In this document: one piece after another, positions 48,640-61,155 of the stretch | How positions within the stretch are numbered: position 1 is the stretch's first letter | How the letters are laid out: each line of letters starts with the position of its first letter | NCBI GenBank assembly: GCA_023846275.1 | Contig: JAIUJO010000084.1 | Location: 1,659,487-1,723,486, forward strand | Length of the DNA stretch: 64,000 nucleotides | Direction: 5' to 3' | From: Vanilla planifolia | Lineage: Eukaryota; Streptophyta; Magnoliopsida; Asparagales; Orchidaceae | Notes under the pieces: generated by a model | Seen by the model: only the letters and a program-made list of their open reading frames with translations | The model's database searches: none | Told to the model about the DNA's origin: nothing | Program-made: the position numbers and the translations under genes

Positions 48640-48961
48640 TTCCTTTTAATTGAATTTAGAACAATTGCTTGGGTTGGAACATAATGAAGCACTAACAAAT
48701 TCTTTGTTGTACTTCACTTAATAACGTCACTAACAAGTTCCTTTGAAAGTAGATGTTGCTATTTTGAATCTCACACATCCTAAAATTTCTTGAGTGCATA
48801 TTGACGTGGAGTTATAAAAAGAGTTTCCAAACATAATTAGAATTTCTACTAAAGGTGTTTTAAACAATGGCGTTTGTTAGAAAATCTAGTATGATAACTT
48901 ACCTAAATTTGACAAAGGATGCCAAAAACATAGGCATGAACAAACTCAAGGAAAGAATTAA
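48640..48961 (+). pseudogene. LINE B ORF1, C-terminal part with zinc-knuckle region
   Basis: The plus strand shows VPLKVDVAILNLTHPKIS (about 48740-48793), equivalent to GKPLKVDxATxNLTRPxxA of plant LINE ORF1. Next are VHIDVEL and KEFPNIIRISTKG. YDNLPKFDKGCQKHRHEQTQ (from 48890) ends in GKN and a stop at 48959-48961. This is the YExLPxFCxxCxxxGHxxxxC zinc knuckle. One cysteine and one histidine position are kept, the other two cysteines are replaced (D and G), so metal binding would be lost. ORF1 proteins bind the element RNA. Confidence 0.75.
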
Positions 48962-49689
48962 AAATAATTTGGTAATACTTAGGATCGTCTCATGGTTTGT
49001 ATCGAGGAATAGAGTCATGCAATTAATGGAAAAAATAACAAAGGAGATGTCAACAAAAATAACCAACAATAAGAAAATATTGAAGCTACAAAAATTCCTG
49101 CTTCAATTGTTAGCTCTTTTGTGAAAAAATGCATTATGGATGTCCAACGAAAAGTATTAATAACAATAAAAATAATTGAGCATATCCATAATATTAATGG
49201 AAGATGGATGAGAAAATGTTATAGAACATTAAAAAAAACCAATTAGCCCAAAAAGTATTAGAGGATTCTTTCATTTATCCAAATTGTAGATAATGCTGGT
49301 CATGATGAATAACTTATTTTGAAATATTTAGGATGCTATTAAAAAGTGCTTAGCTAGGTGATTATTCATTATGTTAAAATATATATTGTTAGATAAGTTG
49401 TCTTGTTGGAACTTATAACTTACAAGGTTGAGATGTAAAGTTTTGCTATTAACCTCAATTTCTAGCATTGTTATTAAAATCAACAAAAAAAGATATAGAT
49501 TCTTTGGAAGGACTTCAACTATAATGTTGACATTAATGAAAAATAGTTCATCCATAGCAATATCAAGCATTAAGGCTAGGTTTCTAAAGCTAGCTATAGT
49601 TACAACTAAGATAAAAGCATGGTGTCTAGAAAAAACCTATTATGGGCAAGCCATCTCACATTGCCAACAACACTACAAATCCATGGATT

Positions 49690-50112
49690 GTGGGTAAGTA
49701 TTCTAATGAAATCTCATCTTTAGATGATTAAAATGGACTATCAAAGCTTAAACTAAAACGATTGTAAGAGTTTGTTGACTCCATAATTCTAAGTCATCTT
49801 ATGTAGTAGTCATTTTTTAGTTATTCCTTTATATTGGTAAGAAAAGGTCATAAAATATGGAGGATGTCATCATAGCCCCTCCCACAGAGCGAGTCGGGTG
49901 CTTTCATGGGCTTCTGCAATATGTTGCTGGTTATTGAGAAATAGGTAGAACTGTTTTCAACTTTTATAATGCATCACCTTGTAAGAACTGGATCAAGACA
50001 TGTGCCTCTTTTACTAAATGTCTTCAAAGTCCATCCTTCATTTCCCAAAAAATTTAAATTTTATAAAACGTTTTTGAATCAATGTACATTTTTACAAACA
50101 ATGGAGAATAAT
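49690..50112 (+). pseudogene. LINE B ORF2, endonuclease C-terminal part
   Basis: Around 49910-50112 the plus strand reads LLVIEK, then VELFSTFIMHHLVRTGSRHV, then PLLLNVFKVHPSFPKKFKFY. These match the end of the L1-type apurinic-like endonuclease (RxLxxxxWxxxFPxxxxxxLxRxxSDHxPLLL, then PFxFExxW). The catalytic SDH triplet appears as SRH. The N-terminal half of the endonuclease (before 49690) was not readable. This enzyme nicks the target site to prime reverse transcription. Confidence 0.7.
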
Positions 50113-50229
50113 TAGAATTATTTTTTAAACTAAATTGGGAAGATGGCCCTCGCTTTAAAATAAAATTGGCATAGAATATGCCTTATAGATTGAAATAATC
50201 AATATTTACCAAAATCTTTGATCCAATTA

Positions 50230-51420
50230 AATTACATAAGGATTGGTGAGTCACAAATAAGTAATTCTTCAAGGAAAATGATAAGTGGAATGAGTTGCAA
50301 CTTGTTAATTCTTATAATTCGGAAGATTTTCAAAGATTGGAGTTTTGTTGGAAATAGAATGAAGGAATTAGATGGTTAATAGAAGGAGAAAAAAATACAA
50401 CATTCTTTTTACAATAGTGATGAAGTGAAGAAAAAAACAAAGAGGACAAAATAATGATAATTGTAATCAATCACTTTCAAAATCATTAAGTAATTGAAGG
50501 TGAAAATATGTTTCACTACATTCTTTCCTAATTAACAAAAGCAAACAAACAATAGAATAGTTCAAGATATCATCAAGAAGGAAATAAAGAGATAACTTTT
50601 AATATGAATTTAGGTAGCACTCTAGGCCCTGATAGTCTTAATGGAAACTCCTTAACTAATTATTTTGATTTAATTTCACATGTGTTGAATGTAGCTAAAG
50701 AATGTTTATAGTATCTCCAATTCTTTGTAGGATTTTAGGTCTAAACATTATATATAATCCTAAATCTCATAACCTATAAATCTTTGTTGATTTGTTAGAG
50801 AAAATATTCTTCAAAAATCTTGAAAGTAATATTCACAAAGCTCATTGTTGATTAACTATAACAAGTTTTAATAGGTTGATTTCTCTAAAGAAAAAAAATT
50901 TTATAAATGAAGATATCTTGTGTACAACTTATTATTGGTTTAGTAATTAGTATATTCTCTTAACAATAAAAATAAAGTGGCAATTTTTTCATTTAAATGG
51001 ATTTGAGGAATTTGAATTACAACATTTCATGGAAATTTCTTTATCAAACATTGTTGAAGTACAATGTTAATAAGAAGCTTTTTAAGGTGCTCACCATTGC
51101 CTTTGTAATACATGGATATCTATTATCATTAGTAAATCACCAGGTAACATTTGTCAACCTTCAATCAGTCTTAACTAGAGTAATCCCCTATCTTCCTTTC
51201 TTTTCATCTCATTCATGGAATTCTTCAAACGAAGAACTAATAATGTTTTTGCTTAAAAAAGAATGATATTATATGGGCAAAATAGATTATCTATATCTAT
51301 CACTTTTCCAGATTATGCAAAAACAATAATTAGTATTACTAGAAGACATCCAAAAACTATTATCAATCTTAGTAAATTTCTATAGCTTTCCAAACACTGC
51401 ACAAAATTGTTATAAAAAAA
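50230..51420 (+). pseudogene. LINE B reverse transcriptase
   Basis: The blocks appear in order on the plus strand. GIRWLIEGEKNTTFF (50364-50408) is the pre-RT segment. STLGPDSLNGNSL (50616 on) matches SAPGPDGFxGxF. FFKNLESNIHKA (about 50810-50845) matches the KILAxRLxxxLxxx helix. The open piece 50997-51266 contains KFLYQTLLKYNVNKKLFKVL and HGYLLSLVNHQ. It also has VIPYLPFF, the eroded form of GDPLSPFLF. ALLEDIQKLLS-like sequence near 51330 stands where the FADD site and following helix belong, but the catalytic aspartates are not readable. Stops lie between the pieces. Confidence 0.85.
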
Positions 51421-52430
51421 AGTGAGGACATGTATAAAAAATGAATATATGCTAGTAAATCAAATTTGTAAGGGGCCAAGATTGCATTAAATAAATCTTC
51501 CTTTAGCTTTTTTGTGCTACACACTATACATAAGTCAAAAGAAAGTAGCTTACTTCGAAAATTTGATGGCAAAAAGTAAAAGTAAATTTCCTTAGGTGGA
51601 AAAAGGTTGTTATCTGTCAATTCCATTATACATTGTAATGATAACTGAACTCCCAACATAGTTTTATAAAAAATTAAAAAAGGGATGTTTGTAGGGATTT
51701 TTGAAGAAAATCTTAAGGATCACTAGACTTCTTGGAATAAAATTAGTTTCCCATTAGAACAAAATAGCCTGGGTATTTAAAAAATCAAGAAAATGATGAA
51801 CTTTTTATGTAAAACATAGTTGGAAGATAATCAATAACAAAAGTTTGTTGTCTAGCTACATGTCAATAAAAAACTAATCCTTAGATGCATCAAAAATGAA
51901 ATCCAACACATGAGCTAACATGCAAAGGATGAAACATTTAATTAAAAATGATGCAAATTGGTCTAACTCAATGAATGTTTTATATATTATCTCTTGTGAT
52001 GTGTAGCTTAGTTGTCATTCTAGCTGGGTTTATTTAAGATAAAAAAAGCTATGTCTAAAATGTAGATGACACTTATGAAGCACCAAATGCCCTTTAAAGT
52101 TGTTAACGTTAGCATGGATAATATTCAATAATTTATGCATTACCAAATAAGCTAACGAAAATAAACCTTCAACTTTCTTGAATGTGGCAACAATGTTGAA
52201 ATGAAGATTCAAATACTAATGTGCTTTTTATTATAAGGAAGCTAAATAAGCATGGGCTACTTTTGAAAATAACTTACACATTATGCGATCTGATCCCTAT
52301 AAAATCATGAAATGAATTACATCTTGAGACAAGCAACGTAATATGAAATTTGTAATACAGAGGGCAAAATCACACTGTCCACTTTAATATCATAGAATAT
52401 TCAAAAAGCTAACACAACTAAGAACTTAGG
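51420..52430 (+). pseudogene. LINE B ORF2, post-RT region
   Basis: In one frame the plus strand reads SQKKVAYFENLMAKSKSKFP (about 51530-51590). This continues CYLSIPLYIVMITELPT (about 51608-51658), the ESYFxxLIxKVKxKIxxWK and LLSxxGRxxMIxSVLxSIPxY blocks after L1 RT. DKIAWVFKKSRK and SWKIINNKSLLSSYMS (about 51750-51870) match the WDKIxxPKxxGGLGxK and AxxxKQxWRIxxxxxSLxxxxLxxKY blocks. From 51740 the sequence is also shared with LINE A at 32280. It has several stops and frameshifts. Confidence 0.8.
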
Positions 52431-52439
52431 GCAATTAAT

Positions 52440-53690
52440 TCATCTTATGATGTAATTGTATTGTGAAAATTTATTTAGTGAGTAGAATAGAAAGAAAGAA
52501 TATTCAAATATGAGCATTGGAAACATCTCAAGTCTTATACTAAACAAACCCAATCTTTATTTACATTATACTAATATGATTGGCATCTTTCAATACAAAC
52601 ATACATTTTCAATGATATGGATATGCACATTAGACACACAAAAATTAGAAAGAGTGTAACAAGAATTTTGTCTCTTTATATTGCATTCACACACACACAA
52701 AGCTTACCCACTTCCATAATCAAAATGAATTTCCAACCATTTTGGTTGATGACATCAACAAAGCTTATTTTACATGTCCTTCTAAACAATTTGAAGAAAA
52801 ATTGAATAGCTCATAAGGCAATATATAACAAATTTATTAGATGAGTAAAAAAAAGTAAATTATGCCAAATATTATTTAAAGTCTAATAATGGAAGGTCAA
52901 AGAAATGAATGAAAATTATTTCTAGCTATTTAAAAACGAAACAAAGCCAGTTTATGTTGTATTAGGGGTTATCACTTTTATCCAGAAACCCCAATCATGC
53001 AAAATAATGACATATTATATAAAACATGATGAATAAAGTTGTGGCTTAGGTTACTAAATCCTTGTTTCTTGCTAGAAAAGTAGTTATGAGTAAGTAGAAT
53101 TTAAAGACAACCACTTATTCACTCTTAGTGACACCATGGCAAAAATGAGGATTATCATTGCACTTAATTTAATAACTTGAACCATTTTGTGAGGCAACCT
53201 AGCTAAAATCAATATAATGCCTAATGGTTTATGAGGCTTAAGACTTAAGCGACTAAGTATATGGCCAAACATTATTAATGTTGTTGGGGTAAGAGGAACT
53301 CCTATAATAAGATCTATGATGAAAGATAACAATGAAAAGGATGATAGTCGTAGCGAAGATAAATTCAAGTCATAATTTAGATATTAGATAATCATCTAAA
53401 ATATCTAGATAGCAAACTATGATTGTCTACTCTTTTAGATGAAGAAAACATTATTTCTAGAAATATAATGCCCATATTAAAAGTAGACTTTCTATTTTTT
53501 CTATCGTAGGGTTTTAAATAGAATGTAATTTTAAACCCAAATTCAAAAGAAAAACTGACTAAACTACCAAATAACTGGTTGATAAAAATAGATTGTAGTT
53601 TAATTTCTTGCAGAACAACTAAATTCAAATTATGTAGCAAGTGGATAAAAATATCATTAAAAATCTTATCAAAAGGTCAATTGTTTTTTT
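52440..53690. repeat. shared segment S, copy 2
   Basis: This is the same-orientation partner of 34160-35560. TTTTCAATGATATGGATATG is at 52603 and CCATTTTGGTTGATGACATC at about 52737. The two copies diverge after about 53690. A short CA repeat, ACACACACACACA, near 52688 is private to this copy. The open frames in it (52617-52805 plus, 53368-53084 and 53640-53392 minus) have no recognisable similarity. Confidence 0.75.
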
Positions 53691-53714
53691 TATCAAAGTT
53701 TATTTTGAGTTAAT

Positions 53715-54452
53715 GAAATAATCATTATGATTCAAAATCACTAGTTGTTGTATTGCAATATTTGACTTTTGTTTCCTCATTTTGAACATTTTTCTACGAC
53801 CCACAGTATGGCATCGAATTATTATATTTTGAATGCAAGGATGTTGTTAGTACATTTAATATGTGTTTTTTTAAATTATTCTTGAGCAAAAATGTTTCTG
53901 TAACTCGACACATGGCCTCACTATCGTCTCTATGTCAACATTATTATGCTTCTTGTTGGCCAAGTAACAACCATAAGAGTAAAAGTTTCAAGTGACTTGT
54001 CTCCTTTACATCAAACATAGTAATTAACATATCAAAGTAATTACATCTTAAATACTTCTATTTAAGTTGAAATTGTAACTGGCTATGGCATGGAAATAAT
54101 CATTATGCTTCAAAATCACTGCTTGTTGCATTGCTACATTTTACTTTTCTTCCGTCATTTTTAAAATTTTCCAAAAACCCACATTGTGGGTTCATTTTAT
54201 TGTATTCTAAATGAAGGTATAATGTTACCACATTTGACACTTGGTTAATTTGAAATTAATCTTGAGCAATAATGTTTCAAAAACTCCACTCATGACCTCA
54301 CTATTGTGTATATGTCAACATTATTATGCTTCGTATTGGCCAAGTAGCTCCCATAAGAATAAAGGATTCCAATGACTTGCCTCCTTTACATCCTAACTAA
54401 TAGTTAACATAGCACAGTAATTGCATCTTGACTACTTCTAAATAAGTGAAAT
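53715..54452. repeat. tandem duplication, two units of about 378 bases
   Basis: Unit 1 (53715-54092) and unit 2 (54093-54452) are clearly similar along their whole length. Both begin GAAATAATCATTATG. Both contain a TTGAGCAAxAATGTTTC stretch, the stretch TATGTCAACATTATTATGCT followed by TCxTxTTGGCCAAGTA, and a TGACTTGxCTCCTTTACATC stretch. Both end near ACTTCTAxxTAAGT. The segment adjoins shared segment S but is absent from the first S locus. No coding capacity is evident. Confidence 0.9.
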
Positions 54453-55930
54453 CCTCTTTTGAGATTATTATAACTTATTTTGAAAGCAAGTTTTCAAAAA
54501 GTTGTCATGGAAACTTTACTATATTTTGATGCTATTTTATGCCACTTGTGACATACTATTTTTTACATTAGCATTTTTTTTAGAAGATTAGATTCTATTT
54601 TATGAAAAATTAAATTTCAAAATATTTAACCATTTTAGATTTTTTTATGAAAACATATTAACCTTGAATATGTGAAACATCGCATTCAATATTCTAAACA
54701 TAACATCTCAAATTATGCCTTAGTTACATGTGTTTTTATTATACTCAAACCATGAAATGATTCATGTTACACATGTATGTATTAAATTACTTAATCCATT
54801 ATCAAAATCTAATTTATTAATGTGTGCAAAACTCTCAATGTGTTTTACATTAATTTTTTTAAGAAGCTATAATTTTATTAATGAGAACTTCTTTATTTAC
54901 TTGGGATTATATTAATTAAATTTACAAATATCAATACTATTGCACTTTTTAGACCTATCTCAATGAAATTTTGTGAAGCCATTAAAAATTAAAGAAACTC
55001 AAACATATCGTATTGCTATTACATATGGAAATTACATATATAATACTTTATGTGATTGATTTTTATGGCTGCATTTATATTATATTTGGAAAGAACTTAG
55101 TTATGATAAGTGCTTGACACTTTGGTCTTGAAAGTTTTATCACTTAAAATATCCATCTTATTATTCAATACTTCATCTTTACATTTCATCAATGATAAGC
55201 TCAAATGTGAAGTTTTCAATTTCTTTAACACAAATACAAATTTAAAGAACTTTTTAAAATTTATCCACCTATGGCAACTCTAAGTGAAACTAATTAACAT
55301 CTAAATAATGTTCTAAATGTACTTCTTAATATAATAATAAAACTTTTACACATTACCTTTTTTGAAACATAACCACCTATGTTTATCTATTTTTAGGTTT
55401 AATCTAACTAAAGCATTTTATAAAAATAAGGTGAATTTATGTTACTCCAAAAAAACGTTCTTGCCCATGATTTCAAATATAACTTTAAGAATTAGGTTTA
55501 TTTGCCAATTTATATGAATTAGTTTGATAAAATAAATAGTCACATTTTAAAAATAAAAGTTGTACTCGATGAAATATCCTAAGGGTATAAATACATGAAG
55601 TATGAAATATTTTTGTATGGTTAACTAATATAGGAAAAGTTGTATTAGAAGATTAATAATGATCATTTCTTAGTTTTTTGCAATTGTAATATTTATTCTT
55701 TTGAAATGGTTTATGTATTAGGAATTTTTTGATACACGATAGTTATCATTTTGATACATGGATTCCTACTATCAACATGTTAAAAACCATTATGAATGAA
55801 AATATAAAATTTGAATTATAATATTTGATTTCTCTATCATTGAAATTTTAGGTTTCAAGCAAGCAATTAGAGAGGAGAAAAAAGATTGTTCGTCCTTCCT
55901 TTTCTTTTACTTTTTAGTTATTTTTTGTCA
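54453..55930. other. non-coding stretch, possible LTR at its right end
   Basis: No domain was recognised. The right end (about 55850-55930) is rich in pyrimidine and finishes in TTTTTTGTCA just before a primer-site-like sequence, so it could be the end of a plus-strand LTR. The left border of that LTR is not visible. Confidence 0.35.
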
Positions 55931-55933
55931 TTA

Positions 55934-55945
55934 TGGTATAAGAGC
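55934..55945 (+). other. initiator-Met tRNA primer-binding-site-like sequence
   Basis: TGGTATAAGAGC differs at one base from TGGTATCAGAGC, the primer site complementary to plant initiator-Met tRNA. It is followed by AAGATC and preceded, three bases upstream, by CA that could end an LTR. No internal coding region follows; the right side is an AT-rich block. It may mark the remains of a copia- or gypsy-type element on the plus strand. Confidence 0.4.
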
Positions 55946-58900
55946 AAGATCTAAATTTAGTAAAAGGATCTCCATTCTACCTTTTTCTTTATAGTTCTTG
56001 TTCTCATATATATCTTTAATAAGAAATTTATCATGATTTTATGTAATATATATATATATATATATGTTTAATTTATATAGCATTAAATTCTTACTAATAA
56101 ATTATATGTTTTATTATTTTTTTTTAAATTTTCATTTGTAACTTTTTAATTTTTTGAATATATATGCAGTACATCATGACAAACTATGCACGATATTTTG
56201 ATGACATTTAGATATTTTGTAGCATTTGTTATTTTAATTTTTTGACGTTAAAGAAACTTTGCTTTCACTTTTGTTTGGTAAAATTTTTTTTCTTGTCACA
56301 TTTTATTAATATTGTGCTGTGAATATATTTGTAATATTATGTGTTTTTTGTTTTCATTTTATTCTTTTGTTCATTTTTTCTTGTTTAATTTTGCTTTTTT
56401 CTTTTATTTGTAATGCTATGTAAATTATCTTTTTATGCATCGTACAATTTGAATGCTATATATGTTTAATAAAGTAGATAAATTTCTAGTTTTTACTATT
56501 TTTTGTTTTCATAATTTTCACAAAACAAATTTCTTTTCTTAGTTTTACGTCAACAATTTTTTGCCAATTCCTTGACAATGTTGATTAGTTGGATCTTTCA
56601 ATGTAACAATAATTCTTTTTTCTTTGCTTAATAAATCAATTTATGTTGCCACATACATGGACATGTCTAATTGGAAAATAATTATAAAATAGATATGAAA
56701 ATACTTCAAATGCAAGAATGTTATAAATTAAATATCATAATATATTTAACAAAAAAATATCAGTTAAAAGAACATAATGATATATTAAAAAAACATTTAA
56801 TTAATTAAACCAAGACAAATTTGTATATATAAAAAAAAAAGAATTACAAAATAACAAAAGCATTAAAAATTACTTAGATAATTATTGCCAAATGCATTAG
56901 AAATGAACACAAATCTTCCTAGTGATGTATTGGTTTCAAACTTATTAATGTAAATATTTTGAAAAAATTACAAGGTATATGGTTGTCAAAACAAGTTAAT
57001 ATTTTAACGTTTAATCTTTAAGTTCAATATATAGATAGTTGCAACAAGAATTCAATAAGGAACAAAGCTACATAAATAAAATGTCACAAAAATGTCTAAT
57101 TAATTACAATTTAATTTCTTTTTTATAATATGAAAGAATAAAAAATTTTGCAAGCATATAATTTCTACGTTCGAAACAACATTGACATTATGTCAACAAA
57201 ATAATATATTAAAATATATCTTTATATCATTAATATTTAAATTAGTTTTTAGTAATTTCTAAATATAAAAAATAATAAAAATGTAAAATTTATTAATATA
57301 TTATATATGTTGTGAAACTTTAATTTTTCTTTATGTATAAATGTCAAATATTAAAACATTACTAGTCATCATAAGGATTTTCTATTAGTGCATGTATCAT
57401 AAATAATATTTTACGAATAAGAAAGTCTTTGATGTTAAAGTGATTTGCCACCTAAAAAATAATTATTTAGAGCTACAATTTCAAAAGCTTGCCAAAATAT
57501 AAAAACATATAGAAAGATATATCATAAACATTAAAAATACTATAAAGAAATGTAATATTAAAAAAATATATTTTTCAAAGAAAAACATTAAAAAAATCGA
57601 TAATTTATTTCAAAAATTTCATTTTTGAAATGATTTATAAAATTTGTCAAATGAAAAACTATTTAATACACAAGTTTTGATATTAAATATATAAATAAAA
57701 AAATTTTAATGATAAAAAATATTTAAATTGTATGATCTATGCAAAACAATTTGAAAAATTAAATATGTGAACATAAATGCCATAACATAAAATACATAAT
57801 TCAAAGCTTCTGGAAATTGTGCCAGTTAAAACAAAAATATAATAGAAGTAAAAAGTATGTCAATTATTGGAACAACATAATATTGAAAGAATTTGCATTT
57901 CTGTAAAAATTTTAAAAAGACAATTATTTTATATATAAACGAGATGAGTAATAAGAATAATATTTCAACAAAAAGTTTTCCTATTGCTATAGTATAATAA
58001 ATAAGCTATTAATATTAAAAATATTTAAATATTTAAATATTTAAAAAATATTAATAATTTAAGGAGTAATTGGCTAAATAAAACATGATAATTTGAAATA
58101 AAAAATACAAAAAAGAGACATCATAATTATATAAATTTTTTTAAAATATTCAATATATTTACATGATATATCATAAAATTGCATAATAGTGTAACAAAAA
58201 ATCTTGTTATTGAAATTAAAAGATAATAAGCTTAACAATACATAAATATATTAGAAACAATTTATAACTTAGCTATCAAAGATATTCTAAGAAAGGTGAC
58301 CAAAAATTGGGAATTAAAAAAATTATAATAAAATCGTTAAGAAAAGACCATAATAACTAAAAATTTAGTGTACATATGTAACAAATAGGTGCAACCAACT
58401 CGTATGTAATGAAGCTTAAGGAAGACTTAAGACCTTCTGGAAATGCCTTTGCACATAGATATTTAATAAATTTTTGTTTGGATAAAGGTGGCATAAAAAG
58501 ATTATTGAGCATATTAATTATTTATTTTTTTAATTTGACAATGTGATAAAAAAATTCAAAAAATGTAAGATGTCATGATAATGAAAAATTTAAAATATAT
58601 GAAAATAACTCAAAATGATATACCAAAAAAATAAGTATTACTAATTTTCTTATGAATAAAGAGTACTCAATATCTTTATCAATTATTAAGAAATAACTCA
58701 AAAAATATTATACCAATAAATATTGCATAAAATTCTTATGATAAAATATGAAAAAATGAGACAAAAATCATGGAAGATTTCAAACAAAAATCAAAGATAT
58801 AATATAATTTCAATATATTTGAGCAGATAAAAATTTGAAATTAATGAACAAATTTAAAATCTGAATTATTAAACTAATAAAGTAATTTTTAAAAAATCAA

Positions 58901-60550
58901 TAGAACATGCATTACATTTTAAAATAATTCATTTAGTGACACAATTATGACAGTGTATATCTGGAAACGCTTTTAAAAAATAATTACAATTACTAAGCCA
59001 ATTAAGCATTTAAAATATTTTTTGTAATGCAAAAATTTTAACTAAAAGCAATAATAATTTTAGCTCAAGTAAATATTAATAACATTAAATTATTAAGTAG
59101 AAAAAAAAATTTTATTTTTTAAATATTTCATTAGGACATAAAAAGACAAATATCTAACAATGACTAATAATTATAACAAAATGTAGAAATCATATTGTAA
59201 ATGATTTAATAACTTATTTGAATTTTTTTTATTGTATTTATACTTGACATCAACCAAAAACATTTTTAAAAATATAAGCTTCATAAACCTTTTAAAAATA
59301 ATGTGATAAGAAAATTAGTAAAATAGGATAAAGGAAAGCTTTAACCAAAAACTTACACTATAAAAAGGATAATTATCACATAGAGTAAGATTAATGACAG
59401 TTAGAAATGGATGTAAGATTTACAAATTATAAAATTATTGTCACAATAAAATATTCAAAATATTCAACGTAATACATATGCCAAAATAATATGTACCTTA
59501 TTTCAAATATAAAAAAATGAAAACAATAACTTGGAAATAACATCTAATATTTGTGCAACATATTGATAATAAACCCCCCTCTATGATATCAATTAATCAA
59601 ATATTCATATGTATTTAAAATGTATTTTAAAAGAATAAACATTTTTTAATGCAAAAAAATATTAAAATTTTTCTAGGCTTGTAATTAATTAACTCTTTTA
59701 TTATTTTAATAATAGAGAGTGCCTCAATTAAAATTAAAAGTAAAATTGGAACAAATAGTTTATAAAATAAATTCATAAAATATCTATAAATCTAGATTTT
59801 TTAAGACTTATTAATAATTAACTAATTAAAAATATAAATTATTCAAAGAATATAAATTAATTAATAAAATAATTTGTTTAAAATTTTCAAAACCATATAA
59901 GAAAAGTAAGAACAAAAATTGTTCATAATAATTGAAAAATACTATCTTTCATCTAAACTAAAATATTATAACACCACAAATATATAGGAAATTAAGTTAA
60001 TGAATATTCTTGGCTATGAATATGTTAAGAAAATAGGTTCAATTAGGCAAAAGAATTGACAACACTAGACTTAAAAATTTCTTTTTCAGACTTTTTGCAA
60101 CATTCAAGCTCAATGCTACTTATTTTCAAAAAGTATATAAGAATTCTTGATTTGTTAATAAATTTCTCAAGTTAGAATAATGTGATAAGAAAATTTCATA
60201 AAATAAAAACTTTTTTTGGTCTAAATGTATAATTCAACATAATAATCATACGGTTTGATATCCATTTATAGTCAATAAAGTTGGTATGAAAGAACTTTAG
60301 TATACCATATGAATTCCATGAATTTCCTATGGTAAGTAAAAGTGAATTGATCATAGAAACGAATAAAATTTTGTTGTACCATAAATGTTTTTTATTTTAC
60401 ATAAGTCTACGTGAATAAGACGATTAAATGGTCTAAACTAACATTTGTATATTGTATTTTATTTTTTGTTTGACTTAATTATGGTGAGAATATCACCAAT
60501 ACAAAATTCATAATATTCATTATAATTGAATATTATTTGATGTTGATGTA
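55946..60550. other. extremely AT-rich block without gene
   Basis: This is the most AT-rich part of the window. The plus strand is T-rich to about 56650 and then A-rich to about 60000. No open frame of note, coding similarity or RNA gene was found. The block may represent decayed repeat DNA. No periodicity was detected by eye. Confidence 0.5.
56046..56065. repeat. (AT)10 microsatellite
   Basis: A 20-base pure AT dinucleotide run lies inside the AT-rich block. Confidence 0.9.
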
Positions 60551-61155
60551 TTACATTTTCAAAAGTTTAATTTTAATTTAAATGATTTTGCTATAAGGTG
60601 TTTGTTAACTATATCAATTGATTTGTTTGAGTTTCTCTTATACTTTTTTTATGGAATGGTTTTCCCCAAATTGAATAGTTTCATCATATTGCCTTAATCT
60701 TTGTTATTCACTGTTCCATCCAAATTTACTACATTCCCTTGTTAGCTTAGATGAAATAGTTTAGTCTTAAAATTGCCTCTTTTCTCCACTTGGTAATCTT
60801 ATTGTATAAAATATGTTCATGTGGTGCATTTTGTAATGCAAAGGTTTTCATTTCAAATTTGAAAAGTCATGCATAGTGTAGTTGACCCACAAGTTTCTTT
60901 AATTTACAAGATAGGAAAAATGTCTTACTCAAAAATAACACTTAGTTTCTTGATCATACAATTTTCTTTTCCATTGTTATTTCACAAATGGTTACACCCA
61001 CATATTAAATCAATTGAGATGCCTTCCAACATTAATCTCCTTCCAGTGTTGTTCACCATCATGCATAGAAGCAAAGCTTGATGGTCGATGAGTATGCTAT
61101 TGGAATAGGTTATTATTATCAAAATATTTCAGATTATTACTCGTTAGACCAATAA
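60551..61155. other. non-coding stretch, possible 3' LTR of the copia fossil
   Basis: It lies just beyond the polypurine tract of the minus-strand copia remnant, where its 3' LTR should be. No second LTR copy was found. The plus-strand open frame 60869-61081 has no recognisable similarity. Confidence 0.35.

Larger units (their letters stand above)
48400..52430 (+). mobile_element. L1-type LINE B, most complete LINE of the window (decayed)
   Basis: This plus-strand LINE has both ORFs recognisable: ORF1 with zinc-knuckle region (about 48550-49000), the endonuclease end (about 49700-50110), the linker (50230-50410), reverse transcriptase (50600-51420), and the RT tail and following region (51420-52430). 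The RNase H end expected next is missing. The sequence is instead joined to segment S (52440-53690), whereas the related locus at 32280 keeps an RNase H between the two. Dozens of stops and frameshifts make it inactive. It is the opposite strand to LINE copies 1 and 2. Confidence 0.85.

Noticed and set aside
49328-49697. Overlapping 80- and 89-codon frames on opposite strands
   Set aside because: They fall in the eroded endonuclease region of LINE B and neither has a recognisable domain.
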